Of a DNA stretch of 64,000 nucleotides, positions 1 to 11,095 are shown piece by piece (positions within the stretch are counted from its first letter, which is position 1; every line of letters starts with the position of its first letter). The notes under the pieces are model-generated. The model saw only the letters and a program-made list of their open reading frames with translations, searched no databases and was not told where the DNA came from. The DNA comes from Syngnathus acus (taxonomy: Eukaryota; Chordata; Actinopteri; Syngnathiformes; Syngnathidae). Location of the stretch: assembly GCF_901709675.1 (NCBI RefSeq), contig NC_051100.1, positions 8,032,786 to 8,096,785 on the forward strand, read 5' to 3'. The translations under genes were made by a program, and so were the position numbers.

Positions 1-462
1 AATTCATAAAAAAAAACTTTGCATTTGTTAGAGGGTACTTGGCTAATATATAAAATAGTTTACAGTGGTTACATCATTGAAAAAAGGTTCGAAGCCACAC
101 CCTTAGAGCATTGAACGACTGAAAGTAATTATTGTACAGTATTGCGTCAAATGAGGCTTCCCCCAACACTGAAAAAGACGCAAAAATCAGAGTAATTGCA
201 ACCTGCTAAAAGGAAAAAGTTACATTTGCTCATCGACACTGCAGCAATGTTCATCACCCCACTTTCTTTTCCTTGTTATAGTTAATCTTGAGTACCTGGT
301 GCCAATGTGGTACTAGAAAGAGGGGTCGGGTCGTTTCAAACTACCATTTCTACTAAATGATTGCTTGGTCTTGACTATACTATATTGTTATGTTGATGCA
401 TGCACAAAATATTGCAAGATGTGGTACAATTCTACAACATTGTCTTCTGTTTGCTGTTTAAG

Positions 463-3400
463 GGTGCAAGTTTAACGACGACACTAAATGACGCTAAAAA
501 AAAGTTGAACGATAATAATCCAACGACGAAGGTCAGTCAATTCCACAATTTCATCTACTCATTATCATTATTACCCATCCAGCCATCCATCCATCCATCC
601 ATCCATTATCTGACTTGTTTTGTAGATTGATGAATTCAAAGGCACCCTCAAGAACTTGAACTGTGAGTCACCGTGATGCTGTCGTTGCCTTTGCCGAGTA
701 TCAATTTCCATCATATATTTTATATTTAATATATTCATTTTAACTTGTCCCCTTTTATCTTTAGTCGATCAATTGGATTCCGTCAAAGACCAGATCACAA
801 CGCAGATGAACATGAAAAAATTTTTTGACATAGACATGATACTTACCCCTCTGGACAAGGTACAAAGGAAGCTCAATAAGTACATGCCTTGGATGGACTA
901 CGTCGACAGCATCTGGTAAAAAGATCCCCGAGCGCCTGTCATCAATGACCCGAAGGAGGAGATATTTTTTCTTTCTTTCTCGATCTTTTTAGGTGGCGTG
1001 TGTGCATATCCCTGTCCTTCGCCGTCCTCGTGGTGGTCCTGTGCAACCTCCTGGGCCTCATCCTGGGACGCATCGGTCTGGAAGAACCTCAAGAACCCAC
1101 AAAGCGGTCCTCCATCGCCAATTGTGGTGGAATTTCCTTCATGGTGTGAGTGCTGTACCAGAATTAAAAAAGATAGTAGATGACCGCCTCTCCTTGCCCA
1201 TGCTGCAGGCTTTACACTACCTTTAAGAGACACTGGCCAAATCTCTAAAACAGGTCTTAAACCCGCTGCTCAGGGGCTGTTTGCGGCCTGCAGAATGTAT
1301 CGTGACTGTGACTTGAAGTTTATTGGTAGTGCTTTGGGTTTTTTTCGTGGGTTTTTTAAATCACTTATGGGCTACCCTATAGCTTAGGCTTGTGACAGTG
1401 TTTTGTTCTGAAGTGACACCAAGTGGAAGAAATGAAATACTACAGTCCCTGTCATCTCTCTCAAAATCTGCTGTGAAGAGAAGAGGTTGGCAACAGGAAC
1501 AGTCAATTTCAAGGAAAACAGTAGACCAAATGTTTTTTTGGTCTGCACAAGCAACCCCGCACAGAAAACGTTGTGCTGCTCAAAAAATCAGATGTCAGTA
1601 CACAATTAGACATGCTGAGGAGTGCAGATACCAGGGAGAGGATTTTTTTTCCAGGGTTAATGTGGCATAAGAGCATTATGGAAAGAGCTCAAAAATTGGC
1701 AGTAGGTGAATTTTTCTACAAATAGTGAGTAGAAATTCCACAGAAAGTAATAGAAGTAATGCGATTGGCATATGAGTGGTCAATTCATACTGTTCAAATT
1801 AGTTTGAACTTGTTTTCAGTGGTGCAAGTTGGAGCTTTCTGTTCTCGTGGCTGCTCATGTTGCCTGTGACGTTGCTCTTATTGGTGGGCGGCAACGTTCA
1901 TGCACTGGTTTGTCGCCCCTGGAGCAGCGGAGAAATGCTCGAGGTAAAGTGTGTGTAAAATCTTTAAAAACATGCAGATGAGTGACATTTTTTCTCTTCA
2001 TGACAGGTTATTCCGAGACTGGTACCTCAGATGGATTTGGCTAAAGTTTTAAAAGTGAAGGTCAAACTCAACCCCTCTGATATATACAGGTAGGTAGACA
2101 TAAACCTCCACGTTTATTCTCCAATACTACTCAGCATATATCGGCGTGTGCAAATAATTGTCCAATAAGAAACATCCCTGCACATGAGGTGCGAAGGGTG
2201 ACGGCAACGCCCGCTAACGGCGGTTCATGTGCGCCATGCTTTGATATTTGTGTATGCAGGGACTGTGGGAAAAACATGGCTCTCTGGCACACGCTCCACT
2301 TGGAGGATGGTCCAGGAGCTCAGATTAATAAGTACCTCGACATCTCCGAAGTAAATATTCACTCCTCTTTGCAGTTGGTAGTGATAAGGTGAATAAATAC
2401 CTTAAAGTACATCTTCTTTGTGCACAGCACAACAGCAAAATTGATGATGTCATCAGCGGCATCAATATCCCCACCATAGCCTTGACATTTGATTTCGATT
2501 CGGCGAGTCTCAATAAAAAGCCTCAAAAGGTTTGCTGAAAATGTGTGTGTGTGGGGGGGGGGGTTGTAATTATTCATATTTTTTATGTAGTCCTTGTTAT
2601 ACTTTTAAAGGGTACTTTTGTAGTGATAAAAATGCTAGTTTAATATCAAATTTGATTTCTTACATTTTTGGAGGGGAGAGGGTTCTTTTTATTACTGTTT
2701 TTGACTTCATTAGATTGATACATCTCAACTGGACAAGAAGATTACAGACCTCAATAAATTGGCAAATACTCCTGTGAGTCACTTCACCAACATCAATTGT
2801 CTGGTATGATGAGTGAACAATAATATATCTGACAATCTTGTCACCCTTCAGCATAATCCCCAAGCTGCAACTTCACGAAAGGCAGCCAAGGACCTGACTG
2901 AAATTAAGAACGATATAGAAAACAAGATCAGTCCGAAAATAGTATGTGGCATTCTCTTCACCCTCTGCTTAAACTAGCAACATAATATCTAAGTAGTTGG
3001 CTAATAAACTTGATTAGACTAACCAATCACCCAAGTAATTTAATAGCCAGTTAAACCAATAGCTGTGTTAACCATCAAACTAGCAAACAAAGCAAATAGC
3101 TAGCCGCCCAACTAAAAGTACCAGATTAATGAACAAAAACCAGCAAACCAACATACAATTAACAAAATGGAAAAAAAAAAAGAATTACTCCTTTATGAAT
3201 GTAACATACTCGGGAAGTAATTATTGCAGTACTGTTTCAGAAACATTCACTTATGTAATTTTCTTTGTATTTTTGAGCTTGTGTCAATACAAAGAAGGGC
3301 ATAGACCAGTACTTCGTTTAACTCAGTATTTATTGAATAACAATGTAAAGTAAGAATGAATAAAGGTGATTCTATTTCTGAACTTCCAGACAATTGTTCA

Positions 3401-5702
3401 CATCGGCCAGATGCGCACACTGCTCACATTTCCATTTTTTTATGAATAAACTCTGATGAGAGAAAAAAAGTTTATAACATGGAGTGGCTGACAATTTGTT
3501 ATATATAGTAATATAAACAATATTGCGTCTAGCTAGCTTTGAAACGTAGACAACAAACATGCTAAACAGTTGTAAAACCATCCAACTAACACGCTAGCTA
3601 ATGAATAACTAACTCTCACATAGCAAGCAAACTAACAAACATTATTAGCTAGGTAGTGAACAACACGCACTTCATCCTTGAATGCAAGCGAAGCGATGTA
3701 CAATGTCACTTGCCTCACTCAACATATGCTCTCTGATTTTCCTCTGCAGGACAAAATCTCTGACTCTATAGAAGTGATAAAAGTGAGCTCCTTTTCCATT
3801 CATACATGATGATATGCCTTAAATGCATTAAAATAACTGCCATCCTTCTCCTACAGAAAAAAATCGAGACGATGAAGGGCATGGCAGACATCCTCAAGGA
3901 TACTACAAAAATTAAAGATGTGAGTAGAGTCTTCAATGCCTACCCCTCCCTCCCACTTCTCTCCTCATCTCTCCATTTCGCCCTTTCACTTGGGAACTTA
4001 ATGTCTCCTTGGAATAGTTATTTGTATTTATACATGTATTTATGCCTTTTTCTTGGTAGTATAGTTCTTGTCATATTCTGTTGTTTGTTAACCACTTCAG
4101 TTATTTCGTGTTGCAGTTTTATTCATTATAATTTTCCAAGACAATTTCTGTTTGGCTTACATAAATATGTGGTTCTCTGCCATTATTTATAACTTCATTA
4201 CACTTATCTTAGACTAAATTGTTATAATTTCTCCAGCTTTATATAAAACTTGAAATAGTTAATTATTGTTAATTATTGTAATAATATTACTTCTAATGGT
4301 ACTAATACCAATACGAATACTCACACTAACAACATTAACTCTACTAACACTACTAACACCACTGCCAACAACAACAACATAATAATAATAATAATAATAA
4401 TCATAATAATAATAGTGGTATCATATTATTTCAAAGATTTTTTGAACAAAAAGTTCAAGATTATTATTTATATAATAATAATAATAATCTGGAAGTTTTT
4501 GTTTTTTAAAAAGCACAGCTTTATATTCTCGACAGGAACTTTGTCAATTTTTTTGCAGTTGCATTTTCTTTTCTCGTCGCCCTGAGTGCAAAAGCTCTTT
4601 TGGGTAAAAAAGGTCATACTGAATCTGTTAATAATTCAGCGCATTTACCTAAAATTCCACTTAACTGGGAGAATCCACACATTCTTCCCAATGGCAGGAA
4701 AGAAAGAGTATTTGAGGAACGATATTCTGGATTTCATAGTATTAGCCTTGTGAATATTCTTTGTTACCCACAGGTGCTTAAAAAATTCTTGGTGGACGAG
4801 ATGACTCACATTTTAGGCTGCATCGGAAACCAGGTAAGACAATAGATGCATATTTGCTTAACTATTTTACGTGGCAAACAAGATAACAAGTGAATAAAGT
4901 CAATAAACTAGCTGCAGCAAACTCATTAAAATTATACAGGCCGGGCAACAAAACGAGTAAAAACCTAGCATACATCATCATCCAGTAACCTAGTTAAAAG
5001 GAAAGCGCCTAGGTCGCTAACAAATCAAATGACATCACTAGCTAGAAAGTAACAAACCTACTGTACAAACCTTTTTGGGGTACTGTTTTTCATCAGGTTA
5101 AAGAAGAGTTTGGCCGTTGTGGTCCTTTGTCTGAGGCCCTAGACTCTGCTCACACCGTTCTGTGTTTGTACCTTGTGTCATCTCTGGTAAGGGAAAACCA
5201 CAATGCAAGACAGAGGTTGCATTGTCAGATTCAAAGGACTTCTGATAGTGTTTTTGCTTTCTTGTAGAATGCCTTCTGGTTCAGTCTTGGCTGGTGCTTG
5301 ATCTTCTTTATCCCCAGCATTATATTATCCATGAAACTAGCAAAGTACTACAGGAGAATGAAGCACACGGAACCCAAAAGGTGAGTACATCCATCCTTAA
5401 TCCATGTAAACATGTTTCTCTGGGCTTCAAAAATGACTTGAGCCTTCCTGCGTGTGGGTTGCATGATTTTTAAGTCCTCTCACTGCATTAAAAAAATAGA
5501 TATTTAGAAATATTCCGATTTAGCATTTCTGAACCTTTTCTCATTTGAGGTTTGATGTGTCGTGAGGCTTCATCTAAAAAAAAGTCTTCTTTTTTTAAAT
5601 AAACACTATCTTCTACTTTTATTCTTTTTAAGGAACCGTCCTCGTCCTGAGGTTCTGGAGTTAGGATCAAGGAAACAAAGCCGGAATGGGAAAAAACAAA
5701 AG
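463..5702 (+). CDS. Prominin-family pentaspan membrane protein, 3' part (16 exons seen, both ends incomplete)
   Basis: Prominins are five-pass glycoproteins of plasma-membrane protrusions and bind cholesterol. Exons read in phase: 463-531, 626-662, 765-915, 993-1145, 1820-1943, 2007-2089, 2260-2350, 2428-2529, 2714-2773, 2852-2941, 3750-3782, 3857-3919, 4774-4833, 5097-5186, 5268-5380, 5633-5702. The exon at 993 encodes a membrane helix ([19 protein letters not shown]) and then a Cys/Gly stretch ending GGISFMV. The exon at 1820 encodes the next helix. The exon at 2260 carries the family-typical [14 protein letters not shown]. The exon at 5268 holds the last helix followed by KLAKYYRRM, the conserved post-helix motif. 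Between them lies the large, helical second extracellular loop in many short exons. Upstream exons lie outside the window. The C-terminal tail after 5702 is unresolved: the donor GTAAAG is present, but I could not fix the next exon. The family is clear; whether it is prom1, prom2 or prom3 is not. Confidence 0.88.
582..607. repeat. (ATCC)n simple repeat
   Basis: Tandem CATC/ATCC units end about 18 bp before a prominin exon. The sequence right after them (ATTATCTGAC) resembles the end of the interspersed repeat at 5722, so this may be the truncated tail of another copy. Confidence 0.7.
2960..3740. other. Prominin intron, no gene; TAGC-rich low-complexity stretches
   Basis: The intron between exons ending 2941 and starting 3750 is AT-rich. 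It has loosely repeated AACTAGC/GCTAGCTAA words at about 2988-3115 and 3530-3660. No open frame in it has family resemblance. Confidence 0.6.
4379..4416. repeat. (AAT)n microsatellite in prominin intron
   Basis: An ATA/AAT triplet run with one interruption (TCA). It is flanked by degenerate AAC/CTAACA triplets from about 4290, and a second short AAT run lies near 4470-4490. The rest of the intron from 3920 to 4773 shows no coding signal. Confidence 0.85.
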
Positions 5703-5721
5703 GTAAAGGTATTGATTTTCC

Positions 5722-6072
5722 AATCATCCATCCATCCATTATCCGACCCGCTTCAAGAGGGTCAAGGGAGTGCTGGAGCCCATTCCAGGAGACTTCGGGC
5801 AGTAGTAGTACACCCTGAACAGGTTGCCAGCCAGTCACGGGTCACACATAGACAAACCACTCATTCTCGCAATCGCACCTAAGGACATATTAGAGCTCAA
5901 TTCACCTCCTGTGCCTGTTTTTGGATTGTGGATGGAAATCGAGTACCTGGAGGAAACCTGCACAGGGAGAACATGCAAATCCTGCACAGAAAGGTCAGAA
6001 AAATCAGAATCAAACCCAGGACCTCTCCACTCTGAAGTGGATGTGGCAAGCACTTGACCACTGTGCCACCTA
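5722..6072 (-). repeat. Teleost interspersed repeat with (ATCC)n tail
   Basis: Starts with a CATCCATCCATTATCCGACC tail. It continues with words that recur in many fish genomes (GGTGCTGGAGCC, GGCTGGCAACC on the complement, CAGGGAGAACATGCAAA, CACTGTGCCACC). The tail at the low-coordinate end indicates insertion on the minus strand. It lies directly behind the last identified prominin exon. Family assignment rests on remembered consensus words, not on a search. Confidence 0.72.
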
Positions 6073-7190
6073 TTCATTTTCCAAAAACAAAAAAAGGGCA
6101 GGGATCATACTATATCAATATACATAAAAAACAAAAAAAACAAAAGTTATCGCCAGCGGACTCTGGCATACCGGATTGGAAAAAAATGGAACTGAAGGAG
6201 CAAATTGATAAGACAAAAGGAAACAACTCGACAAGACACAAATGGCTGAGAGAGCTGATTGGTAGATAAGGAACCAGAGATTGAAAACAGACCAAAAACT
6301 ATAATCAGCAACCCTGGACACAAGTCACTAATCGAGACTAAAACACAGATCATGACACAATTTAATTTCAACAACTATTTATGTCCAATCTAATTAGGTA
6401 ATGGGACTGATTAACGTCCATTACATTTTACCGGATGATGATATTGGGACTGTCCAACCCCCCGGTTTCACATTGTCAACTCTAACCAGCAAGGGTAGTT
6501 GGGTTAAAAAGTTGCATGCATATTTAATGTCAAGCCAACTGAGCATATCTGGCCTGCTGACGTGATTTCCAGCGACACAGGACAAAATGTGATGTGATGC
6601 AACCCAAATGTTGGAAAACGTGTACAGTATGCAGAACACTTTACAAAATCAATTGGTTGTAAAGGACCTCAATGTATCTTGTACATGCACTGAGAAATAT
6701 GTACCACAAATGCTGCTCCACCTGAGCAATCAGGCTCATCAAATGGGCTGTCATTTTTTCATTTTTGTTGAAGTACTTTGATATTTTTTATGATATATTA
6801 ATTTGTATATATTTTCTACATTTATCCCATACCGAGATGTACTAGAACAGAAAAATCCTATTGAGTATGTGATGCATAAAATCACATTACATTAAAATAT
6901 CAATACACACTGTAAATACATTTGACAAAGTAAGGTATAGTAAAGCGTAAGTGAACATATAATACATGTATGAAATAAATGAAATATGAATGATTGTTGT
7001 TGTTTATTTGACAAAAAGTGACCGTTTGTGTTTTAAAACCAGTATAATGGAAGAACTACGTTTGATAAAATTCATATACAAATAAAGTTGACTCATTAAA
7101 AATGATACCTTTTGCAGTGCAAGCGAGTAGCTGCAGACTGCAGTATAATGACCAAAACTGCCCCAAAAATATTTTAATCAAAATAGAAAT
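6073..7190. other. Probable prominin 3' region, unresolved
   Basis: Contains AATAAA-type signals near 6974 and 7080, so the prominin transcript probably ends in this interval. Two acceptors would keep phase 0 with the exon ending 5702: one near 6152 would give a 12-residue tail, and one near 7117 (preceded by a CCTTTTGCAG tract) would give a 19-residue tail. Neither can be preferred from sequence alone. Confidence 0.35.
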
Positions 7191-7194
7191 AAAA

Positions 7195-7400
7195 ACAATA
7201 CATTTTCTATACCACTTGTCCCCTTAGGGGTCGCAGCAGTCCTGGAACCTATCCCAGCAGTCATCGGGCAGACGAACGACCATCCACACTCATACACCTA
7301 GCGACAATTTGGAGTGCCTACCAAGTACAAGTATGTTTTGGGGCTGTGGGACGAATCAGGAGAAGAAAAATGGATCCGAATCCTCCTGTGAGGTGGACGT
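7195..7400 (-). repeat. Diverged copy of the same ATCC-tail interspersed repeat
   Basis: Words such as TTTTCTATACCACTTGTCC, CCTATCCCAGCAG and CATCGGGCAG align in order with the element at 5722. This copy is more decayed and lacks the tetranucleotide tail. Confidence 0.6.
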
Positions 7401-7689
7401 GGTAACCTATTAAAAACTATCAAATGGAAAATTATATTGAAAAATAAATTATACTTTTTTTTTGTGTATTTTGGCAGTTTTGGTCCTTTATACGCGCATT
7501 GAACATTGACGTGTGAAATTACACTAGTAAAACCTATAAAGTGCCACTAGGTAGCAGTGTCGGGCTGCAAACACCACGTTCAGTCTCCAGTACAGCAGAG
7601 AAGCTGTGTACGTTTTCTTTTTTTCTCATGACAATGACAATATTACCGTTAGTTTAGGAAATGAACAAGAATGCCAGTTGTCTAGAACA

Positions 7690-7985
7690 GGGATTTTTTC
7701 CGCGGGCCGCAAGCTTCTTACGGAGACCCATTATGACTCTCGACCCAAATAAATGTATGAGCACCTCATACAGTAAAAGCTACAAAACAAACTGACAAAT
7801 AACTCGTTTTCAAATCAGACGAGTAAAAACTGGTCAAATATTTAAAAGAAAAGGTATTAAAAGTGAAGACAATTTGCAATTCTAGTAATGACACGAATTT
7901 GATGCACATTTTGTCCTCGCGGGCCACATAAAATGATGTGGAGGGCCGTATCTGGCCCCCGGGCCTTGGGTTTGACACCACTGGT
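7690..7985. repeat. Decayed hAT-like vertebrate repeat fragment
   Basis: CGCGGGCCGC near the left end and GGCCCCCGGGCCTTGGG followed by TTTGACACCACTG at the right match the end motif typical of hAT-type repeats in vertebrate genomes. The terminal TTTGACAC-CTG-GTC-AGAATAA unit is duplicated imperfectly at 7970-8025. No transposase frame remains. Confidence 0.5.
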
Positions 7986-8272
7986 CGAGAATAAGATTTG
8001 ACACCTGTGGTCTAGAATAAAGATTCATGAATTATTTCGAAATGAGACAAGGCCATTTTTCTCAACCACGTTAACGATGACTAATCTACATTAATGGGAC
8101 ATTTTAGTCATCATTTTTATTCATTATTTTATCCGTTTTTATTCATCCATTTTGAATAACATAAGCCTCCACAAAACTATTAGGATGGTCTGACTCCAAC
8201 GCGTCACAGTCACACTAGCGCCTCAAGTGGCAGCTGTGTGCATGTTCGTGTGCATGCGTTTGTTGCTGGAGT

Positions 8273-8342
8273 GTGTGTGTGCGCGCGCGCGCGCGCGTAT
8301 GCCCCTCCTATTGCAGTGCCAGTGTGCGCGCGCGCGTGTGTA
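8273..8342. repeat. (GT/GC)n alternating purine-pyrimidine tract
   Basis: Two blocks of GTGTGCGCGCGCG-type alternation separated by about 25 bp. They are capable of Z-DNA formation and lie just upstream of the candidate first exon of the calpain. Confidence 0.85.
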
Positions 8343-8399
8343 TAGGCTATGAGGGCTGGACCTGCCCTCCTGGCTTTCGAACCGCTAGTCTTCACTTCC

Positions 8400-8466
8400 C
8401 CCATTTTACACGATTAACATCAATCTACTGCAACAAGGAAAGACAAGATTCATTTGTAAATCGGTG
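8400..8466 (+). promoter_or_regulatory. Candidate 5' UTR exon / promoter region of the calpain
   Basis: The first coding exon of the calpain begins one base after a splice acceptor, so a non-coding exon must lie upstream. The sequence ending at 8466 is followed by a good donor (GTGAGT) and preceded by a GC-rich interval with CpGs, fitting a first exon. This is inference only; other donors in 5.7-11 kb could serve. Confidence 0.3.
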
Positions 8467-8989
8467 GTGAGTGTTTTTCGTTTTGTTTATTGTCATTTGC
8501 TTCATTTAACTACGTGCATGTTTATGATTGATATGCGGCTAACGGTATGCTGGGGTCTCGCTATGTAAGAGGGGGAGTGTTTGTATAATACACCGCAGTT
8601 GCGTCTCCTTTAAAGATCGGCATGAGTTGGCGCATTGAGGGTTGAATTGTGACGTTATGTGCTATTGTGTGAGGTTTTAAGTGCGTCTGAATAACTCTTG
8701 GTACTCCTTGCCATGTGAACAGGTGCTCATAACATTGTGAGGCCGAACATGCCTGGCATACTAGATGCGTTTTGTTTTGAATCACAATGCTGCAGATAAG
8801 AGCGGGTGGGTACCAGACAGCATTATTGGGACTTCCTGTCGAGCATTTCACAAAGGTTGAGGCCCTCCCATGACATCACTTTCCGCAGAACTGCGTCAAT
8901 CAGCTATTTGCCAACAACCAGGAATTGGAGTTCTAGAGTTTATCATTAGCCAGAGTCACAAGAACATTATTGCAGCAGAATTGAAGAGG

Positions 8990-8991
8990 CT

Positions 8992-9031
<40 letters not shown>
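8990..9031. repeat. (CAG)n trinucleotide repeat
   Basis: About 14 uninterrupted CAG units on +. They lie in an open frame of 63 codons (8870-9061) that shows no other coding signal, so I treat it as a microsatellite. Confidence 0.9.
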
Positions 9032-9033
<2 letters not shown>

Positions 9034-9059
9034 GAGGTGGAGCCTGGGGCTTCACTACT

Positions 9060-10740
9060 AGGGTCTCTACCCTACTCTGTAAAAACCGCACTTTACAAAA
9101 ACATTGAAGTCAGAAAAATGTTTATTTTAGCAAAATTATTGATGGAAATCCGACGTGGTTGGTGGAGTTCGAATCTGGACCTTCCTGTCCAAACACACAA
9201 ATTGTCTTTCCCTTTTTCCTCCAATCTTCCTTTAAAATAAATTGAAAAGTAGTTGAACAATTGGTTTCTGATTTCAAAACTATTAACCACCAGTTAGTTA
9301 TACTTAATAATATAATCCAATATATTTTTATTTATACAGCACTTTCACCACAGCTTTGGCTGTACTACCGACACCTAAAGACTTGTGGCCTTTGCAATTA
9401 TGTGATCATCACAACTAAAATATGAATATCAGTGCAATAGATCATCCCATAAGGACTTTGGTATGTGTGTTATTTAACAACCAATAAATTTAGTGTGGAT
9501 ACGGCAGTGTACGTTGAGTTTCCACATTGTCATAATAAGAAATTAATTATTATTACATTAATATCAGTATAATAAATTACAGACTATAGACTATAATAAA
9601 TAATAAATACAGTAGTATAATAAATATATTGGAGGATAAAATAATCATATTTTGCCTTCATTTGAAATTTATTGTTTGGACCTGCCTGCTGCATTTCCTG
9701 TCGTAACCATTGCACGTTTCACTCAAAAAAACATTTTACATGAATCACTCACTCCTCCGCATTAGCACCGTTAGCTCACCACCACCGCCTTGACTGTATA
9801 CATACTTTTCCTTGCTCGTTGGGTTTCTGTTGAGTGGTTCAGAGCAGCACAAAAGATAATCTAATGCGAAAGTACTGATTGGGAACCACATTTGCCAGGA
9901 GTAACTAATAGCCAGCTGCTCGGCCTGTTTGCCTCGCAGCGCCATTATGCCCTCCTTGGAGATTTGTGAACCTCTCCAACACCGAGCAGTCAAATGCATT
10001 CAAGGATAAATAAACAAAGAAAGCGTTCATTAACTAAAGTGCACTGTGGCTCGGTGAAGGCTGTGCCCGCATTTTCAGCAAGTCAGTGCAGTCCAAATTA
10101 CATAAAGAAGGAAGGCACTTTGTCTCAAAATCATCAGTGAATGACATTTCTCTTTTTTTCCTCTTTTTGTGCCGCTCTCCGTCTCAGCCTGTCTGCACAT
10201 CAGGTATCATGTTACTAACTTCTTTATAAGGACACAGCTTTTGGTTTTCTTGTGTGGTTTGATCCAAGTAATGTTATTTTTGTTCCCCATATACCTTTTT
10301 CTTATGTGCTCTAACGCTTTGATTTGTTTTCTACATTGGAACCATTAAGGTCGAATAGTAGACTGCATTCCTACCCACAGGTCAATCTCTGATTTCTCAG
10401 CAGTTGAACCCTTTTGAAATATTGCAAAGAACAATTGGTTGCATAATCAATACAATAGAATCTCAGAATAAAAATGGCGAATGTTACAAGTGTAAAAAGT
10501 AGTTAACTTCTGCAAATCGTATTTTATCTCACCACTTGTACAACTGCGGGCTCGTTCGACTTTAGAGGTTCCACTGTAATTTGCAAAAGCAAAAAATTAC
10601 ATTTTGTAATCCAACTTCTCTTTTGACACGCTAAAATGACTCAGCCTTTTTGAGCTACGCCCTGACCTCTCATATTAATCATATACTTTTCTGCATTGGA
10701 TAATATGGAGTCCAAGTGAATATAATGCTTCCCATATATG
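9060..10740. other. Intergenic / calpain 5' intron, no supported gene
   Basis: AT-rich sequence with scattered short open frames. The acceptor-like tract ending CGTCTCAG at 10194, followed 16 bp later by GTATCA, could be a tiny non-coding exon, but nothing confirms it. Confidence 0.5.
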
Positions 10741-10752
10741 GTCAGGGTAATA

Positions 10753-10927
10753 TACCGTAATTTTCGGACTATAAGTCGCGGGTTTTTTTCATAGTTTGGG
10801 TGGGGGGGCGACTTATACTCAGGAGCGATTTATATACATATATATGGGGTTTTTTTCACTTTTTTGGGCATTTTATGGCTGGTGCGACTTATACTCCGGT
10901 GCGACTTATAGTCCGAAAATTACGGTA
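10753..10927 (+). mobile_element. 175-bp palindromic MITE, copy 1 (TA-flanked)
   Basis: The ends are inverted repeats of about 25 bp (CCGTAATTTTCGGACTATAA and its complement), bounded by TA on both sides as for Tc1/mariner-type targets. Inside, the word GCGACTTATACTC recurs several times. A copy of the same length occurs in opposite orientation at 34697-34871. It has no coding capacity. Confidence 0.88.
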
Positions 10928-11095
10928 GCTGGACAGACACCGAATACGAACGACGAAAAGAGCATGTCAGTGCAAGTACTTTATGTTTACTCTTCAAACT
11001 CTGTGCCATACCCTCTTGACAAGACTGTGTCACTCCTGATACTAATAATAGTTCAGAGCTCCACCACCCATTACCATATTTTTATCTCGTGCTAG

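Noticed and set aside
5824-6127. Overlapping small frames on both strands
   Set aside because: They fall inside the interspersed repeat and have no independent support.
8870-9061. 63-codon frame with a serine run
   Set aside because: The serines are just the CAG microsatellite; there is no other domain, and no splice partner was identified.
9745-9999. 84-codon minus-strand frame
   Set aside because: No recognisable family, no flanking splice signals that extend it, and it lies in repeat-rich intergenic sequence.
10194-10210. 16-bp exon-like segment between good splice signals
   Set aside because: Too short to judge without transcripts; mentioned only as a possible non-coding calpain exon.
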